Shown piece by piece: positions 45,001 through 53,161 of a stretch of 64,000 bases of DNA. The DNA is from Maribellus sediminis (GTDB lineage Bacteria; Bacteroidota; Bacteroidia; Bacteroidales; Prolixibacteraceae). Made by a program: the position numbers and the translations under genes. The notes under the pieces were generated by a model. It had not been told where the DNA came from, did no database searches, and worked only from the letters and a program-made list of their open reading frames with translations. The first letter of the stretch is position 1. Each line of letters starts with the position of its first letter. The DNA is taken from assembly GCF_011799805.1 (NCBI RefSeq), contig NZ_WXUB01000001.1, forward strand, positions 248,001 through 312,000. Direction: 5' to 3'.

Positions 45001-45137
45001 ATGCGGGGCGAGTTCAGGTCCGGGAACAGGTCAACACCCAATTTATCGTACGAAATGTAGCCGAGGAGTACAACTCCAAGTACCACCATCAGCACGGTAA
45101 CCGGGTAATTGACAGCAAATTGTGTTAATTTCTTCAT
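42021..45137 (-). CDS. RND efflux transporter permease (HAE1 type)
   Basis: This is a 1038-aa protein of normal length with the standard 12-helix RND layout: N-terminal TM1 (residues 11-31), first porter domain, GGLALGAGMLVDNAIVVMENIFR in TM4, TM6 region, second large periplasmic loop, and TM10 motif GIAVNDSIILIDR. It pumps substrates from the periplasm or inner membrane to an outer-membrane channel using the proton gradient. The upstream genes supply the adaptor and TolC channel, so it forms a complete tripartite pump. The fused RND-ABC protein follows 29 bp downstream; having two RND subunits suggests a hetero-oligomer, as in MdtBC, though this is an inference. Confidence 0.95.
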   Translation of the reverse strand: MKKLTQFAVNYPVTVLMVVLGVVLLGYISYDKLGVDLFPDLNSPRIFVEVTSGERPPEEMEQQFVENIEALAIRQSDVIQVTSVSRVGSAQVTVEYAWNKDMDEAFLDLQKALNTLTQNAEIDELKITQHDPNTTPVMIIGLTHNEISDMNELRKVAENYIRNELVRLEGVAEVELSGQEESEIIIETDVYRLESQDLSMDEISSRIENFNRNVSGGRISDMGIQYIVKGVSMLQTAEDFENLIVGYKAVRTQSATETGSSVEMAPVYLKDVAFVREGNKEPDNIVHINGERCLGLSIYKETKYNTVKSVEQIDEALVNIEKALPGYKLTKVTNQGRFISSAIKEVQNTALLGILLAIVVLFLFLRRLGTTLIVSIAIPISIIATFNLMYFNHLTINIMTLGGLALGAGMLVDNAIVVMENIFRNHENGMSVREAAITGTSQVGGAITASTLTTIIVFLPIVYLHGASGELFKDQAWTVAFSLLSSLVVAIFLIPMMYHRFYRNKKSPVKAKSIQVGGYGRFLDKVLNAKWLVIIVATVAIGASVLLVPYIGTEFMPKTETRELKIDLKLQEGTKLSRTESTVRNIEDILMDYLGDNLDIIYAQAGPSSGIAGDQTAVFEGENTAQITVILKPETTVSSESIVKTLSNLTANVEGLELTFSQEESALQSILGTDEAPVVVEVRGEELDEIENIVNQVKEKMLGMNGLFNVQTSIEDGAPEVEVHVDRMRAGMYNLNISTVISQIQEQLEGRTAGQLEKNGEMQDITIKVPEKGLDEINSILITSGEQVFRLNEIADISYGVAPKEIIRRNQNRIGKVTAQLEKGVALDHVAKDIREHVATIDLLPDYRIMVTGEEEKRQESLSNLTFALILSIVLVYMVLASQFESLIHPFTILLTIPLAVVGTILIFFIMGKTFNIMAIIGVIMLVGIAVNDSIILIDRINQLIRDGVDRRQAILQAGQQRIRPIIMTSLTTILALLPLTFGFGESASLRSPMALAVVGGLITSTLLTLVVIPCVYDVLDRFRLLFVRSDKAVEKAS

Positions 45138-45145
45138 AATATAAA

Positions 45146-45208
45146 GTTAGAAGTTGGAAGCATGAAGCTGGAAGTACCGATGACTTCCGGCGTCCGACTT
45201 CCGGCTTT
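45146..45208. repeat. Palindrome of nine 7-bp units, adaptor-RND gap
   Basis: The 63 bp divide exactly into GTTAGAA, GTTGGAA, GCATGAA, GCTGGAA, GTACCGA, TGACTTC, CGGCGTC, CGACTTC, CGGCTTT. The last four are near reverse complements of the first four. It nearly fills the 72-bp gap between the adaptor stop and the RND start. It has the same design as the element at 12093-12159, but a different unit. Confidence 0.75.
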
Positions 45209-45209
45209 A

Positions 45210-46268
45210 TTATAAAATCACTTTAACTTTTGAATTGTCGCGCAGGGTTTCAAATCCTTTAATGATGAGTCGGTCGTTGGCACTCAGGCCTTCTACAACT
45301 TCAACTTCATCCTGGTTCGAAATACCGGTGGTGATTCTGCGGTCTTCCGCCGAGCTGTTACGCCCAACAATAAACACATATTTTCCGCGTGATCCCGATA
45401 GGATAACATCTCTTGGAATGACAATAACACTGTCCTTTTGTGCTGTTACAATATTGGCTTTAATGAACATTCCGGGGCGAAGTTTCAACTCCGGATTTTC
45501 GATTTGCAGCTTGCCGGCAAATGTCCGTGTTTCGGTACTGATTACCGGTGACAGTTCTGTTACATGCCCGATAAGCGTATCTTCTGTGAGTGTGTAGTTG
45601 GTAATTAAGGCTTCCTGTCCGATTTTTATTTCAGAAATGTTTTTTTCCGGAAGGTTGATTTCAACAAACATTTTGTCGTAGCTCATTAGTTTTACCATGC
45701 TTTCGCCGGTGTTTACGCGCACGCCTTCGGTGTAATAGGGCAGTTCCACAATAATTCCCGCAAACGGAGCAGTAACCTGCATTTTTGCCATCTGAATCTG
45801 CGCATTTTCGTAACTGTACTTGGCGTCGATTTTTGAAACCTCAGAGTTACGCAATTCACGCAGGGTAACACCGCCTTTTTCATACAACGACTTTTGTTTG
45901 TCATATTCCTGCTCCGAGATCTCCAGGTTCAGTTTTCTTGATTCCATGGAGAGGCCATTTTCGTACTCTTCGTTTTCGAGTTTAACAATCACCTGGCCTT
46001 TTTCAACGCGATCGCCCAATTTGAATTTACGACCGGTTTTTGGATTGATCTGCAGGAAATATTCTCCTTCAATTTCCGAAGTCAATTCTGTTTCAGAGCC
46101 GGCTTTTGCGGTTCCGGTGGTTGAAATAAACTGCTGAATACTTTTCAGTTTGATGTTCTCAACAGAAACGGGTACCGCCAGGTCCGACGATTCCGAGGAG
46201 GGTTGGTTGTTGCAGGAAGCCATTAATGCCACAGCAACGATCAGGTAAAGTAATTTTATATTCTTCAT
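45210..46268 (-). CDS. RND membrane-fusion (adaptor) lipoprotein
   Basis: The ATG at 46268 gives 352 aa (a TTG two codons upstream is disfavoured). The lipoprotein signal ends VALMASC (Cys about 19). The order of domains is classic: a first lipoyl strand (GTAKAGSETELTSEIEGE), a helical hairpin (about residues 95-140), a second lipoyl half (QMAKMQVTAPFAGIIVELPYYTEG), then a beta-barrel (TNYTLTEDTLIGHVTELSPV) and a membrane-proximal domain (VIPRDVILSGSRGKYVFIVG). It bridges the RND pump and TolC channel. It is part of the long exporter operon, 20 bp after the TolC gene. Confidence 0.93.
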   Translation of the reverse strand: MKNIKLLYLIVAVALMASCNNQPSSESSDLAVPVSVENIKLKSIQQFISTTGTAKAGSETELTSEIEGEYFLQINPKTGRKFKLGDRVEKGQVIVKLENEEYENGLSMESRKLNLEISEQEYDKQKSLYEKGGVTLRELRNSEVSKIDAKYSYENAQIQMAKMQVTAPFAGIIVELPYYTEGVRVNTGESMVKLMSYDKMFVEINLPEKNISEIKIGQEALITNYTLTEDTLIGHVTELSPVISTETRTFAGKLQIENPELKLRPGMFIKANIVTAQKDSVIVIPRDVILSGSRGKYVFIVGRNSSAEDRRITTGISNQDEVEVVEGLSANDRLIIKGFETLRDNSKVKVIL

Positions 46269-46288
46269 GGTCAATTGTTTTTCAGATG

Positions 46289-47800
46289 TTATTTACTTTC
46301 TTCGTTCAGGTAGAGTTCGGTAGGAAGAATTGCTTCTTTCCTTTCGAAATCGTACAAGGATTGTATTTTCAGGTTTAATAATTCAATTTTATAGTTGATG
46401 AGTGCCTGGCTGTATGAAATTTTGTTTTGCGACAACTGGGTTTGGTACAGGTTAAGGTCCATACCGGTCAGGTCGCCGTTTTCGTAACGCTCGAGGTTGA
46501 TCTCGTAAGTAAGCTGTGCGTTTCTTTCGTTTTGCTTGGCAATATCAATTTGTGTCAGCTGGTTTTGCAGGTTGCGATACACCTGTCTGATATCAACAAT
46601 GATCTGCTTTTTTTCTTCCGATAAGCTTAACTCGTTCGATTTAATGGCTGCTTCAGAAGCCGCGATCCTGGCTTTCTTTTCGCCCCAGTCGAAGATTGGG
46701 ATGTTGAATGTTAAACCAACCGAGGGGCTCCGGGTAGGCTGATCGAAAATCTGGTTCAACTTTTTATCGTCACCGGTGATACCTACGCGAAGATTCATTT
46801 CACCCATGAATTCGTTCAATGATTTGGTTTGGATAAGATCGAACTGGCTGTTTTCGATATCGATTTCGCGCTGGCGTATTTCCATTCTAGAATTTAATCC
46901 GTTCTGGATTGCCAGTTCCATATCTACCGGAACAGGATTCGAACTGATATCTGCCAGGATCAAAATGTCTTCGTAGAGGTCCATGCCCAGGTAAAGTTTT
47001 AGCTGGTCTTTGGCATTTTCAAAATTTACCTCATTGTTTTGAACCGTTGATTTGGCTGTTGAAAGGTTAAGTTCGGCCTGGTACAATTCTTCCTTAGCTG
47101 CCAATCCTGCGTTTACTTTGTTAACGATGATGTCGTAACTTTTTTGGGTATTTGCCAGCTCTTCTTTGGCAATGCTCAGGTTCATTTGTGTCATATACAC
47201 ATTGTAAAAGAACTCTGTAACATTTCGTTCGAGATTCAATCGCTGCATTGCGTAACTAATCTTGGCGTTTTCGAGGCTGAGCTCTAATTGCCGAAGTTGC
47301 ACTTTCAGACGGTTGTATGTGAATAAAGGCTGATTGAAATTAAGATAGAGGTTATTATAAAACACCTCACTTTTATTTTCAGGATCTGAACTGTTTAATG
47401 TTGAGTTACTGCTCGACCAGCCAAACTCATTAATTAACGAGATGGTTCCATCTGTCGGGAGAATTGGTTGAGAAATAGTAAACCGGGTGTTCGATTCAAG
47501 GTTCTCGTTGGTATACCACTCCGAAAAACGTGTATCGAAACGTCGTTGGTTACTGTAATTCACCGGAGTTACTTCGAGCGAAAGGCGCGATTTTAATGCT
47601 GCCCGCTGAGCCTCAAGCGATTTTTGATAACGTTCGAGGTTTAGCAACGATTGCTGCAGATCGGGACTTCCGGTTTGCGCAATTGACAGTGCCCGGTCGA
47701 GTGTCAGCGTTACCTGTGCCTGTGCTGTATAAAATGACAGGCCGCTTAGCAGCAAAAGAATTGTGACTGTTTGGAATAGTCGGTGTCGAGATCGTGTCAT
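46289..47800 (-). CDS. TolC-family outer-membrane efflux protein
   Basis: This is a 503-aa protein with a signal peptide (residues 10-28, cleavage after YTAQA). It has two OEP repeats, each with long amphipathic helices (LTLDRALSIAQTGSPDLQQSLLNLERYQKSLEA at the start, and LAKKARIAASEAAIKSNELSLSEEKKQ-type heptads in the second half). The motif VGLTFNIPIFDWGEKKARI is typical of the second repeat. It forms the trimeric channel across the outer membrane and periplasm. Within the operon it lies between an ABC permease gene and the RND adaptor, so it could serve both an ABC-type and an RND-type pump. Confidence 0.93.
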   Translation of the reverse strand: MTRSRHRLFQTVTILLLLSGLSFYTAQAQVTLTLDRALSIAQTGSPDLQQSLLNLERYQKSLEAQRAALKSRLSLEVTPVNYSNQRRFDTRFSEWYTNENLESNTRFTISQPILPTDGTISLINEFGWSSSNSTLNSSDPENKSEVFYNNLYLNFNQPLFTYNRLKVQLRQLELSLENAKISYAMQRLNLERNVTEFFYNVYMTQMNLSIAKEELANTQKSYDIIVNKVNAGLAAKEELYQAELNLSTAKSTVQNNEVNFENAKDQLKLYLGMDLYEDILILADISSNPVPVDMELAIQNGLNSRMEIRQREIDIENSQFDLIQTKSLNEFMGEMNLRVGITGDDKKLNQIFDQPTRSPSVGLTFNIPIFDWGEKKARIAASEAAIKSNELSLSEEKKQIIVDIRQVYRNLQNQLTQIDIAKQNERNAQLTYEINLERYENGDLTGMDLNLYQTQLSQNKISYSQALINYKIELLNLKIQSLYDFERKEAILPTELYLNEESK

Positions 47801-47818
47801 TATCTGTTTTTTTATTGT

Positions 47819-50800
47819 TTACTGTTCAACCAGCTTTACTGCGTCGGCAAATACCATCCGAAGCTGGGTTTTATTTGTTAGTTCAATTAATGCTGTATCG
47901 GGCGAGAAGTAGTAGGTACCCAGATGGTTCCAGCCGGTTTCTGCTCCCGCAATATCGAGTGCTGCTTGTTCCGGTCCATCTTCGCCGTGAATTATAAAAT
48001 TGTAATTACCTTTTTCTTCGTTTCTGTCGCGGCCGCGGGCACGCATTTTATACAGGTGAAAGTACACATCGTAGTAACCGGCCGATTGAATCGGAACGTT
48101 CCAGCGTGCCACCTGGTCGCCTTCGCCCCCCTTTATATAATATCCCGAGCGAACATATTCGCCATAGAAATCTTCGTTGGTTATAGCTGTCCAGCTGGTT
48201 GCCGGCCGCCACCAGTTTACTCCCTGGTACTTGCTGGTCTTTTCTTCTTCCTTCACAATGAGTTTCTCGAGCAAGCTAACGTTTTCGTTTTTGGTTACCG
48301 AGAATTCGTGATCTTCATTATCCACCACAATTTCGTTTGGTAATTTAAACTGAACGGGAGTTTCAACAATACGTTCGCCTTCCACCGGTTTTGCTTTCGG
48401 ATCTTCTTCCACATCTCTGAAAAATTGCATCATTGTTTGAGGAATATTCTTCGAGGTCATCGTATTGAGTACCACCATTCTTGGCGATCCATCAAGCAGG
48501 TAGCTCAATTCTTTGGTTTGGTGTGCTTCCAGGTAGATCAGGTGGTCGATCGATTCATCGCCACCGCCACCGGGGCCGCGTCCAGGGCCTCCTCCTCCCA
48601 TTCGAAATGAGAGTCTTACCAGTCCTTCAACGTCGGAAAAATTGGTTACTTTCAGGCTAACCATTGTTTTCATTGCATCGCCGCTTTTTACTTTAACGGC
48701 TTTTATTGGTGAAATCAGGTAGCCCGGTAACGCCTTTGCTTTAAACCAGTCGTCCATTATCGGTATCAATTCAATACCAAAACGGTCGTAGATCATTTTG
48801 TCGAAATCCTCGAAGGAAATATTCTTGTACCTGTTCTCGGTTAAAACTTGTCGCAAGAAATCTTCGAACTCTTTTTGTCCGGCTTTCCACTGTATCATCG
48901 AGAACAACACGTCGCCTTTAAGTTTGATCACATTGTCGACAATGTCTTTTTGATCGGGATCGGCAAGAATCTGCTCAAAAGTTTCATCCTGCAGAGCAAC
49001 GTTTGCCAGCACATCTTCGCTTTCGCCATTCATATTACTCATAAAAATAGAGCGCATGTCCATGGCCTGTCCTTTCAGGTATGCTTCGAAAATACGGTTG
49101 GTAATCGGCCATTTATCCGACTGAATATTGTTTTGAAAATTGTATAACATCGGGAAGATGAAATAAGGATTTGGTTTTTGCGTCATTTCCATATTCCCTC
49201 TTGAGAAATTTCGGTCTGCCTCATATTCTTCGATGAACTTCCGGATAAAACCTTCCATTACCCGGATTTCCTTATCCATATCGGTCATTTCTCCTTCACC
49301 ACGGCGCCCCCATCTGCCAACATTTTCTTTTTGTTTTTCAAAATCGGCATCGCGCATCATGTATCCTTTTTCAGGAATAAGCACCTGTTGTGGCTGAACA
49401 GCCTCTTGTACCGAAGTCCACATGCGAGCATACGTTTTGAATTGTGCCGGTACTTCAACAATATTGAAGCGTGTTCCGCTATAATCGAGGTTATAGGTGC
49501 GTTTGAAATCTTCGAAACGTTCGCTGATAATGCTGGCCAGTGTATCTTTCGATTCCGGGAATTGTTCCGAGAAATAATCGTGACCATTGATGTACCAAAG
49601 GCCAAAAGTGATGTTATCCTTTTCTATCGATTTTTGTTTGTAATGACCGATTGCCAGCGATACTTCAGTTAACGGATTCTCGTTTTTGAAACTGTATTCA
49701 CCGGCAGTAATTTCGTTAATATTACCTTGTGAAACGGCCTGTAGTCCTTCGCTGGTTTTTACCCGAAGCGAATAATTTACAAATTGAGGATGGTACCAAC
49801 TTACATCTTTTGTGCTGTAGGTAACACCGGTTTTGGGATACCAGTTGGCTTCCTTGGTAAGTAGTACATATTCGGGCGTGATAAAAGCAAAACGTTTATC
49901 TACATTCAATACAAATTTCCCGTATTTCTCCTGACGTGTTTCTTCTTCAATGTCAAGGTAACAATATGTTTCGTCGATACTGCCCGAGTAAGCAAATTCG
50001 ATAATTGCTGAATCGCCAACTGCCAGGTTAATGTTATCGGAAAGAATAATGAGCTGTTTGTCGCGAAGGAAGCGCACATCGTTGCCGTTTAATTTTATAC
50101 CTGAAAGCTCTAAGCCCGCATTCAGACTAAAAATAAGTTTGTTGAGTGGCTGTTTCCGATCGTTCAGAATAGCCATTTTAGAAACTACGTCGATTATATT
50201 TTCGTGATGCACTACTTCCAGATCGTTGGAAAGGATGGTTGGAACCGCTTCACCAACGTATTTATTATTTAGCTCAACTATTTCGGCACGCAGTTTTTCA
50301 TTTTGTTTGAAATTATAAATGTGTTCGAACCCAAGGTAACCGGCACCGGCAATAAAAACAATGGCGAAAATTAGCGAAAACCAGGTCATTGCTTCCGATT
50401 GTGGCAAACGTTTCAGCAGGAAAATGGTCAGGAAGATAAAGCCGGCTCCCAGTCCGAAATACATTCCGCGGTGGATGAGAATGGTTTCGAGGTTACCGAA
50501 TCCTACAATGTCGGAACTCAACATGGGGATGTTGAAGGCCATATAATCGAAAATATAGTAGAACTTGGCTTGTAACAGGAACAATGTGATTCCGATGTAT
50601 CCCAGCACCAAAACAAAGGTGATGGCCTGGTTGCGGATAACACTCATCAGTAAAAATGAAAGCCCCATGATAAAAACCAGCGTTGGAATACTGATGAGCA
50701 ACAGATAAACGCCGTAAGCTGTCCAGTTAATGGCAGTTCCCTGGGCCAGCGAATTGAATATCAGCGCCATGATTACCACTGCGATGTTCAGGATCATGAA

Positions 50801-51154
50801 AACCTGCATGTTTCCAAGGGTTTTTCCAATAACGTACTCACCGTTGGTCATCGAGCGCATATAAATTACTTCGGTGGTGTCCAGCTTTTTATCACGTTTT
50901 AAAAAGTCGGAGGCCAGGAATACGGCTATAATTGCCTGTGCAACGTTCAGAATTAAAAGGTTGAAGTATGGAATGGCGCTTGGAATCGCACGAATTGCCC
51001 AACCTTCGTCGCCACCGCCTTCGATCACCATTCCGAAATTCATTCCGAAAAGGACCAGCAGCGACAGGATACTAAATATCCTGAAGAACCAGCTGCGGAA
51101 CAGTGTTTTGCGCTCGTATTTCGCAATAGAAAATATATTGTGTAATGAAATCAT
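47819..51154 (-). CDS. ABC-2 permease fused to degenerate M1-peptidase-like and golvesin-like domains
   Basis: This is an 1111-aa protein. Residues 1-300 hold about seven helices of ABC-2 permease type. A long periplasmic part, about 310-860, resembles the M1 aminopeptidase domain fused to ABC permeases in other Bacteroidota (FKRTYNLDYSGTRFNIVEVPAQF, QAVQPQQVLIPEKG, YDRFGIELIPIMDDWF). No HExxH zinc motif is present anywhere: the expected site reads YFIFPMLYNF, and the Glu-containing follow-up reads RIFEAYLKG. It is therefore probably a non-catalytic relative. A Gly-rich linker (MGGGGPGRGPGGGG) follows. The last 150 residues match golvesin-type domains (YDVYFHLYKM, GWNHLGTYYF, ALIELTN, VFADAVKLVE). 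The ATPase partner lies 10 bp upstream. Confidence 0.85.
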   Translation of the reverse strand: MISLHNIFSIAKYERKTLFRSWFFRIFSILSLLVLFGMNFGMVIEGGGDEGWAIRAIPSAIPYFNLLILNVAQAIIAVFLASDFLKRDKKLDTTEVIYMRSMTNGEYVIGKTLGNMQVFMILNIAVVIMALIFNSLAQGTAINWTAYGVYLLLISIPTLVFIMGLSFLLMSVIRNQAITFVLVLGYIGITLFLLQAKFYYIFDYMAFNIPMLSSDIVGFGNLETILIHRGMYFGLGAGFIFLTIFLLKRLPQSEAMTWFSLIFAIVFIAGAGYLGFEHIYNFKQNEKLRAEIVELNNKYVGEAVPTILSNDLEVVHHENIIDVVSKMAILNDRKQPLNKLIFSLNAGLELSGIKLNGNDVRFLRDKQLIILSDNINLAVGDSAIIEFAYSGSIDETYCYLDIEEETRQEKYGKFVLNVDKRFAFITPEYVLLTKEANWYPKTGVTYSTKDVSWYHPQFVNYSLRVKTSEGLQAVSQGNINEITAGEYSFKNENPLTEVSLAIGHYKQKSIEKDNITFGLWYINGHDYFSEQFPESKDTLASIISERFEDFKRTYNLDYSGTRFNIVEVPAQFKTYARMWTSVQEAVQPQQVLIPEKGYMMRDADFEKQKENVGRWGRRGEGEMTDMDKEIRVMEGFIRKFIEEYEADRNFSRGNMEMTQKPNPYFIFPMLYNFQNNIQSDKWPITNRIFEAYLKGQAMDMRSIFMSNMNGESEDVLANVALQDETFEQILADPDQKDIVDNVIKLKGDVLFSMIQWKAGQKEFEDFLRQVLTENRYKNISFEDFDKMIYDRFGIELIPIMDDWFKAKALPGYLISPIKAVKVKSGDAMKTMVSLKVTNFSDVEGLVRLSFRMGGGGPGRGPGGGGDESIDHLIYLEAHQTKELSYLLDGSPRMVVLNTMTSKNIPQTMMQFFRDVEEDPKAKPVEGERIVETPVQFKLPNEIVVDNEDHEFSVTKNENVSLLEKLIVKEEEKTSKYQGVNWWRPATSWTAITNEDFYGEYVRSGYYIKGGEGDQVARWNVPIQSAGYYDVYFHLYKMRARGRDRNEEKGNYNFIIHGEDGPEQAALDIAGAETGWNHLGTYYFSPDTALIELTNKTQLRMVFADAVKLVEQ

Positions 51155-51164
51155 GTTTTCAGTT

Positions 51165-52058
51165 TTAGGCGTTTGACCACTGGTTGAGTTTGTTTTCCAT
51201 AAAATGCACGTAGGCGTGCTCGAGGTTCGGCGCTATTTGTTTGCCCTGGTAGCCGTTGATGTTATCGGTAACTACCTGAACTTCCCAACCACCGTCAATA
51301 GGAATGGTGGAAATCACCGGGTATTTTTCATTGATCTCGAGGTATTCTGCTTCGGTGGCTTCAATCTGCCAAACATTTCCTTCGGCTTCTTTAACCAATT
51401 GTTCGGGTGAACCGTTAAATGCCAGTTTACCTCTATTCAGAAGTGCCATGTTATCGCAGGTACTCGAAATGTCGCCAACAATGTGGGTCGAAAGGATGAT
51501 GATCACATCGCGGGTGCTGATGGTTGACAGCAGGTTCCGAAAACGGATACGCTCCTCCGGGTCGAGACCGGTGGTCGGCTCATCCACAATAATCACCTGC
51601 GGATCGTTGATTAGCGCCTGTGCAATTCCAAGGCGGCGTTTCATACCTCCCGAAAGTTTGTTGGCGTTGCGGTCGCGTGCTTCAAACAAACCAACTTCTT
51701 CCAGCATCTGGTCAACTGCAGAACGGCGGACAGCGCTGTTTTTCATACCAGATAAACGGGCAGTATAATCCAGAAATTCATAGGTTTTTAACTTTGAGAA
51801 AAAACTAAAATCCTGGGGCAGATAACCCAGCATCTGACGAATTTCGCGGCGGTTTTTCGATAACTCCATATCGTTGAACCATACTTTCCCGCTTGTTGGC
51901 TTCATAAGCGTTACGAGAATTCGCATGAGGGTTGATTTACCAGCGCCGTTAGGGCCGAGCAAACCAAACATTCCGTTCGGAATTTCAAGGTTCAGGTTAT
52001 TTACTGCATAACTACCGCCCTTGTATACTTTGTTGAGATTTTCAATTTTTATATGCAC
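51165..52058 (-). CDS. ABC transporter ATPase, first gene of the exporter operon
   Basis: This is a 297-aa protein starting at GTG 52058; an in-frame stop six codons upstream rules out a longer form. All ABC motifs are present: Walker A GPNGAGKST (35-43), Q-loop YLPQDF, signature KLSGGMKRR, Walker B VIIVDEP, and H-loop STHIVGD. The family is the CcmA/DrrA/NatA-type exporter ATPase. The C-terminal tail is extended. Sequence is strikingly like the ATPase domain of the RND-ABC fusion (shared ERIRFRNLL, STHI..DISS.C, NRG.L). The partner permease is the gene 10 bp downstream. No clear -7 box exists for the operon; GAATTTTG at 52062-52069 is one base off and would make the mRNA almost leaderless. 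Confidence 0.93.
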   Translation of the reverse strand: MHIKIENLNKVYKGGSYAVNNLNLEIPNGMFGLLGPNGAGKSTLMRILVTLMKPTSGKVWFNDMELSKNRREIRQMLGYLPQDFSFFSKLKTYEFLDYTARLSGMKNSAVRRSAVDQMLEEVGLFEARDRNANKLSGGMKRRLGIAQALINDPQVIIVDEPTTGLDPEERIRFRNLLSTISTRDVIIILSTHIVGDISSTCDNMALLNRGKLAFNGSPEQLVKEAEGNVWQIEATEAEYLEINEKYPVISTIPIDGGWEVQVVTDNINGYQGKQIAPNLEHAYVHFMENKLNQWSNA

Positions 52059-52280
52059 AGTGCAAAATTCAGATTAGACAAAACACTGACTTGGACTAAG
52101 AAAGCGAGCAATCGTTTAAAAGCATCTGTAATTAAAATCAATGAAAATTACAGTTTAAATTTTTGTGACTTGGGTATGGAAAACTTACCGGGAATTATTC
52201 TATAAGAATTTGCGAATAAGTTGTGAAGTTAGCGGCTTGGTATTTAGTGTTTTAGTTTACAGGTTGATGATGATTAAATA

Positions 52281-52320
52281 AAAAGCCCTGTTTGAATTAA
52301 TAATCTCAAACAGGGCTTTT
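52281..52320 (-). terminator. Rho-independent terminator
   Basis: AAAAGCCCTGTTTGA and TCAAACAGGGCTTTT form a perfect 15-bp stem around a 10-nt AT-rich loop, followed on the minus strand by T-rich sequence. It ends the DUF3244-like gene and separates it from the exporter operon. Confidence 0.92.
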
Positions 52321-52338
52321 CAAAAGTTTGCAAAGCTG

Positions 52339-52923
52339 TTATAATTCTGCAAGAAACTTGTGGTCGGTAATGTAATCGGTAACTACCACCTCGTAATCAC
52401 CTGCTTTCAGTTTCGAAAGGTCGAGGCGTTTCTGGATGGCCAGATCTTTGCCGAGTTTAAATCCGTCGATGTGTTTTCCGTCCTGGTAAATGTTTACATA
52501 AACCGGTTTTTGCGGACTGTTAAAAAACGAAATGTTCAGCATTTTTTCTTCCAAACAGAAATAAGGCTCATAACACCGCATGGGCGCGCCAACTGAAATG
52601 CTTTCTCCATCAAGTAGCAGGTTACGTTTTACGCTTCTGTTACCGTAGTTAACACACATGCAGTAGCTTCCGTCTCCCAATTCAGCGAAGTCGAATACCT
52701 GATTGTATTCTGTTTCTTTCTGATTGGTCCGTTTAAAATACAGCACTTCACCGTTACAATCGGTGAGTGTTACTTCGAGCGTTGCAGCTGTTGGGGCCTT
52801 ATAAGCCAACATGGCTTTGTTGGCCTCAACGGGTATTACATTCATCGCGGGGAAGTCTGTGGCATTTCCTACTGATACAATAAAAAATGCCAGGATTGCT
52901 AAAATCCAGGTCTTTGTTTTCAT
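52339..52923 (-). CDS. DUF3244-like secreted protein, paralog 4
   Basis: This 194-aa protein has a signal peptide (MKTKTWILAILAFFIVSVGNA). It keeps the two-half design of the 18-21 kb cluster: QVFDFAELGDGSYCMCV in the first half and RLDLSKLKAGDYEVVV in the second, with NISFFNSPQKPVYVNIYQDG matching the LTFLNFEKQDVKFQLYDDG segment of paralog 2. Five cysteines are present in the mature part, which the others lack. It lies 30 kb from the cluster, between the TetR gene and the exporter operon, and has its own terminator. Its position hints at a link to export, but that is speculative. Confidence 0.68.
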   Translation of the reverse strand: MKTKTWILAILAFFIVSVGNATDFPAMNVIPVEANKAMLAYKAPTAATLEVTLTDCNGEVLYFKRTNQKETEYNQVFDFAELGDGSYCMCVNYGNRSVKRNLLLDGESISVGAPMRCYEPYFCLEEKMLNISFFNSPQKPVYVNIYQDGKHIDGFKLGKDLAIQKRLDLSKLKAGDYEVVVTDYITDHKFLAEL

Positions 52924-53161
52924 GACTGTTTTCTTTTAATTGTTATTAAATGGCTGATTAAAACTACGAATAAGAAACACGTCAGTCAACTTAATTCGGT
53001 TAAGTGTTTGTAAAAAAAGACAAAAGGGTCGATTATGTGGGTGAAATGCACATAACGATCCTTTTCGACGTTCATTAGTCGACGAAATACAATAGTGGTT
53101 GAACGACAGAATTTGCAGTCGAATTACATTTTTGGGAGAATACAAGAAAATGAATGGCTGT

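Noticed and set aside
47819-51154. An active M1 aminopeptidase fused to the permease.
   Set aside because: There is no HExxH motif in the whole protein, so an active zinc peptidase is not supported.
52059-52075. A leaderless promoter directly at the GTG start of the exporter operon (GAATTTTG).
   Set aside because: One base off the -7 consensus and no -33 element at the right distance; too weak to list as a feature.
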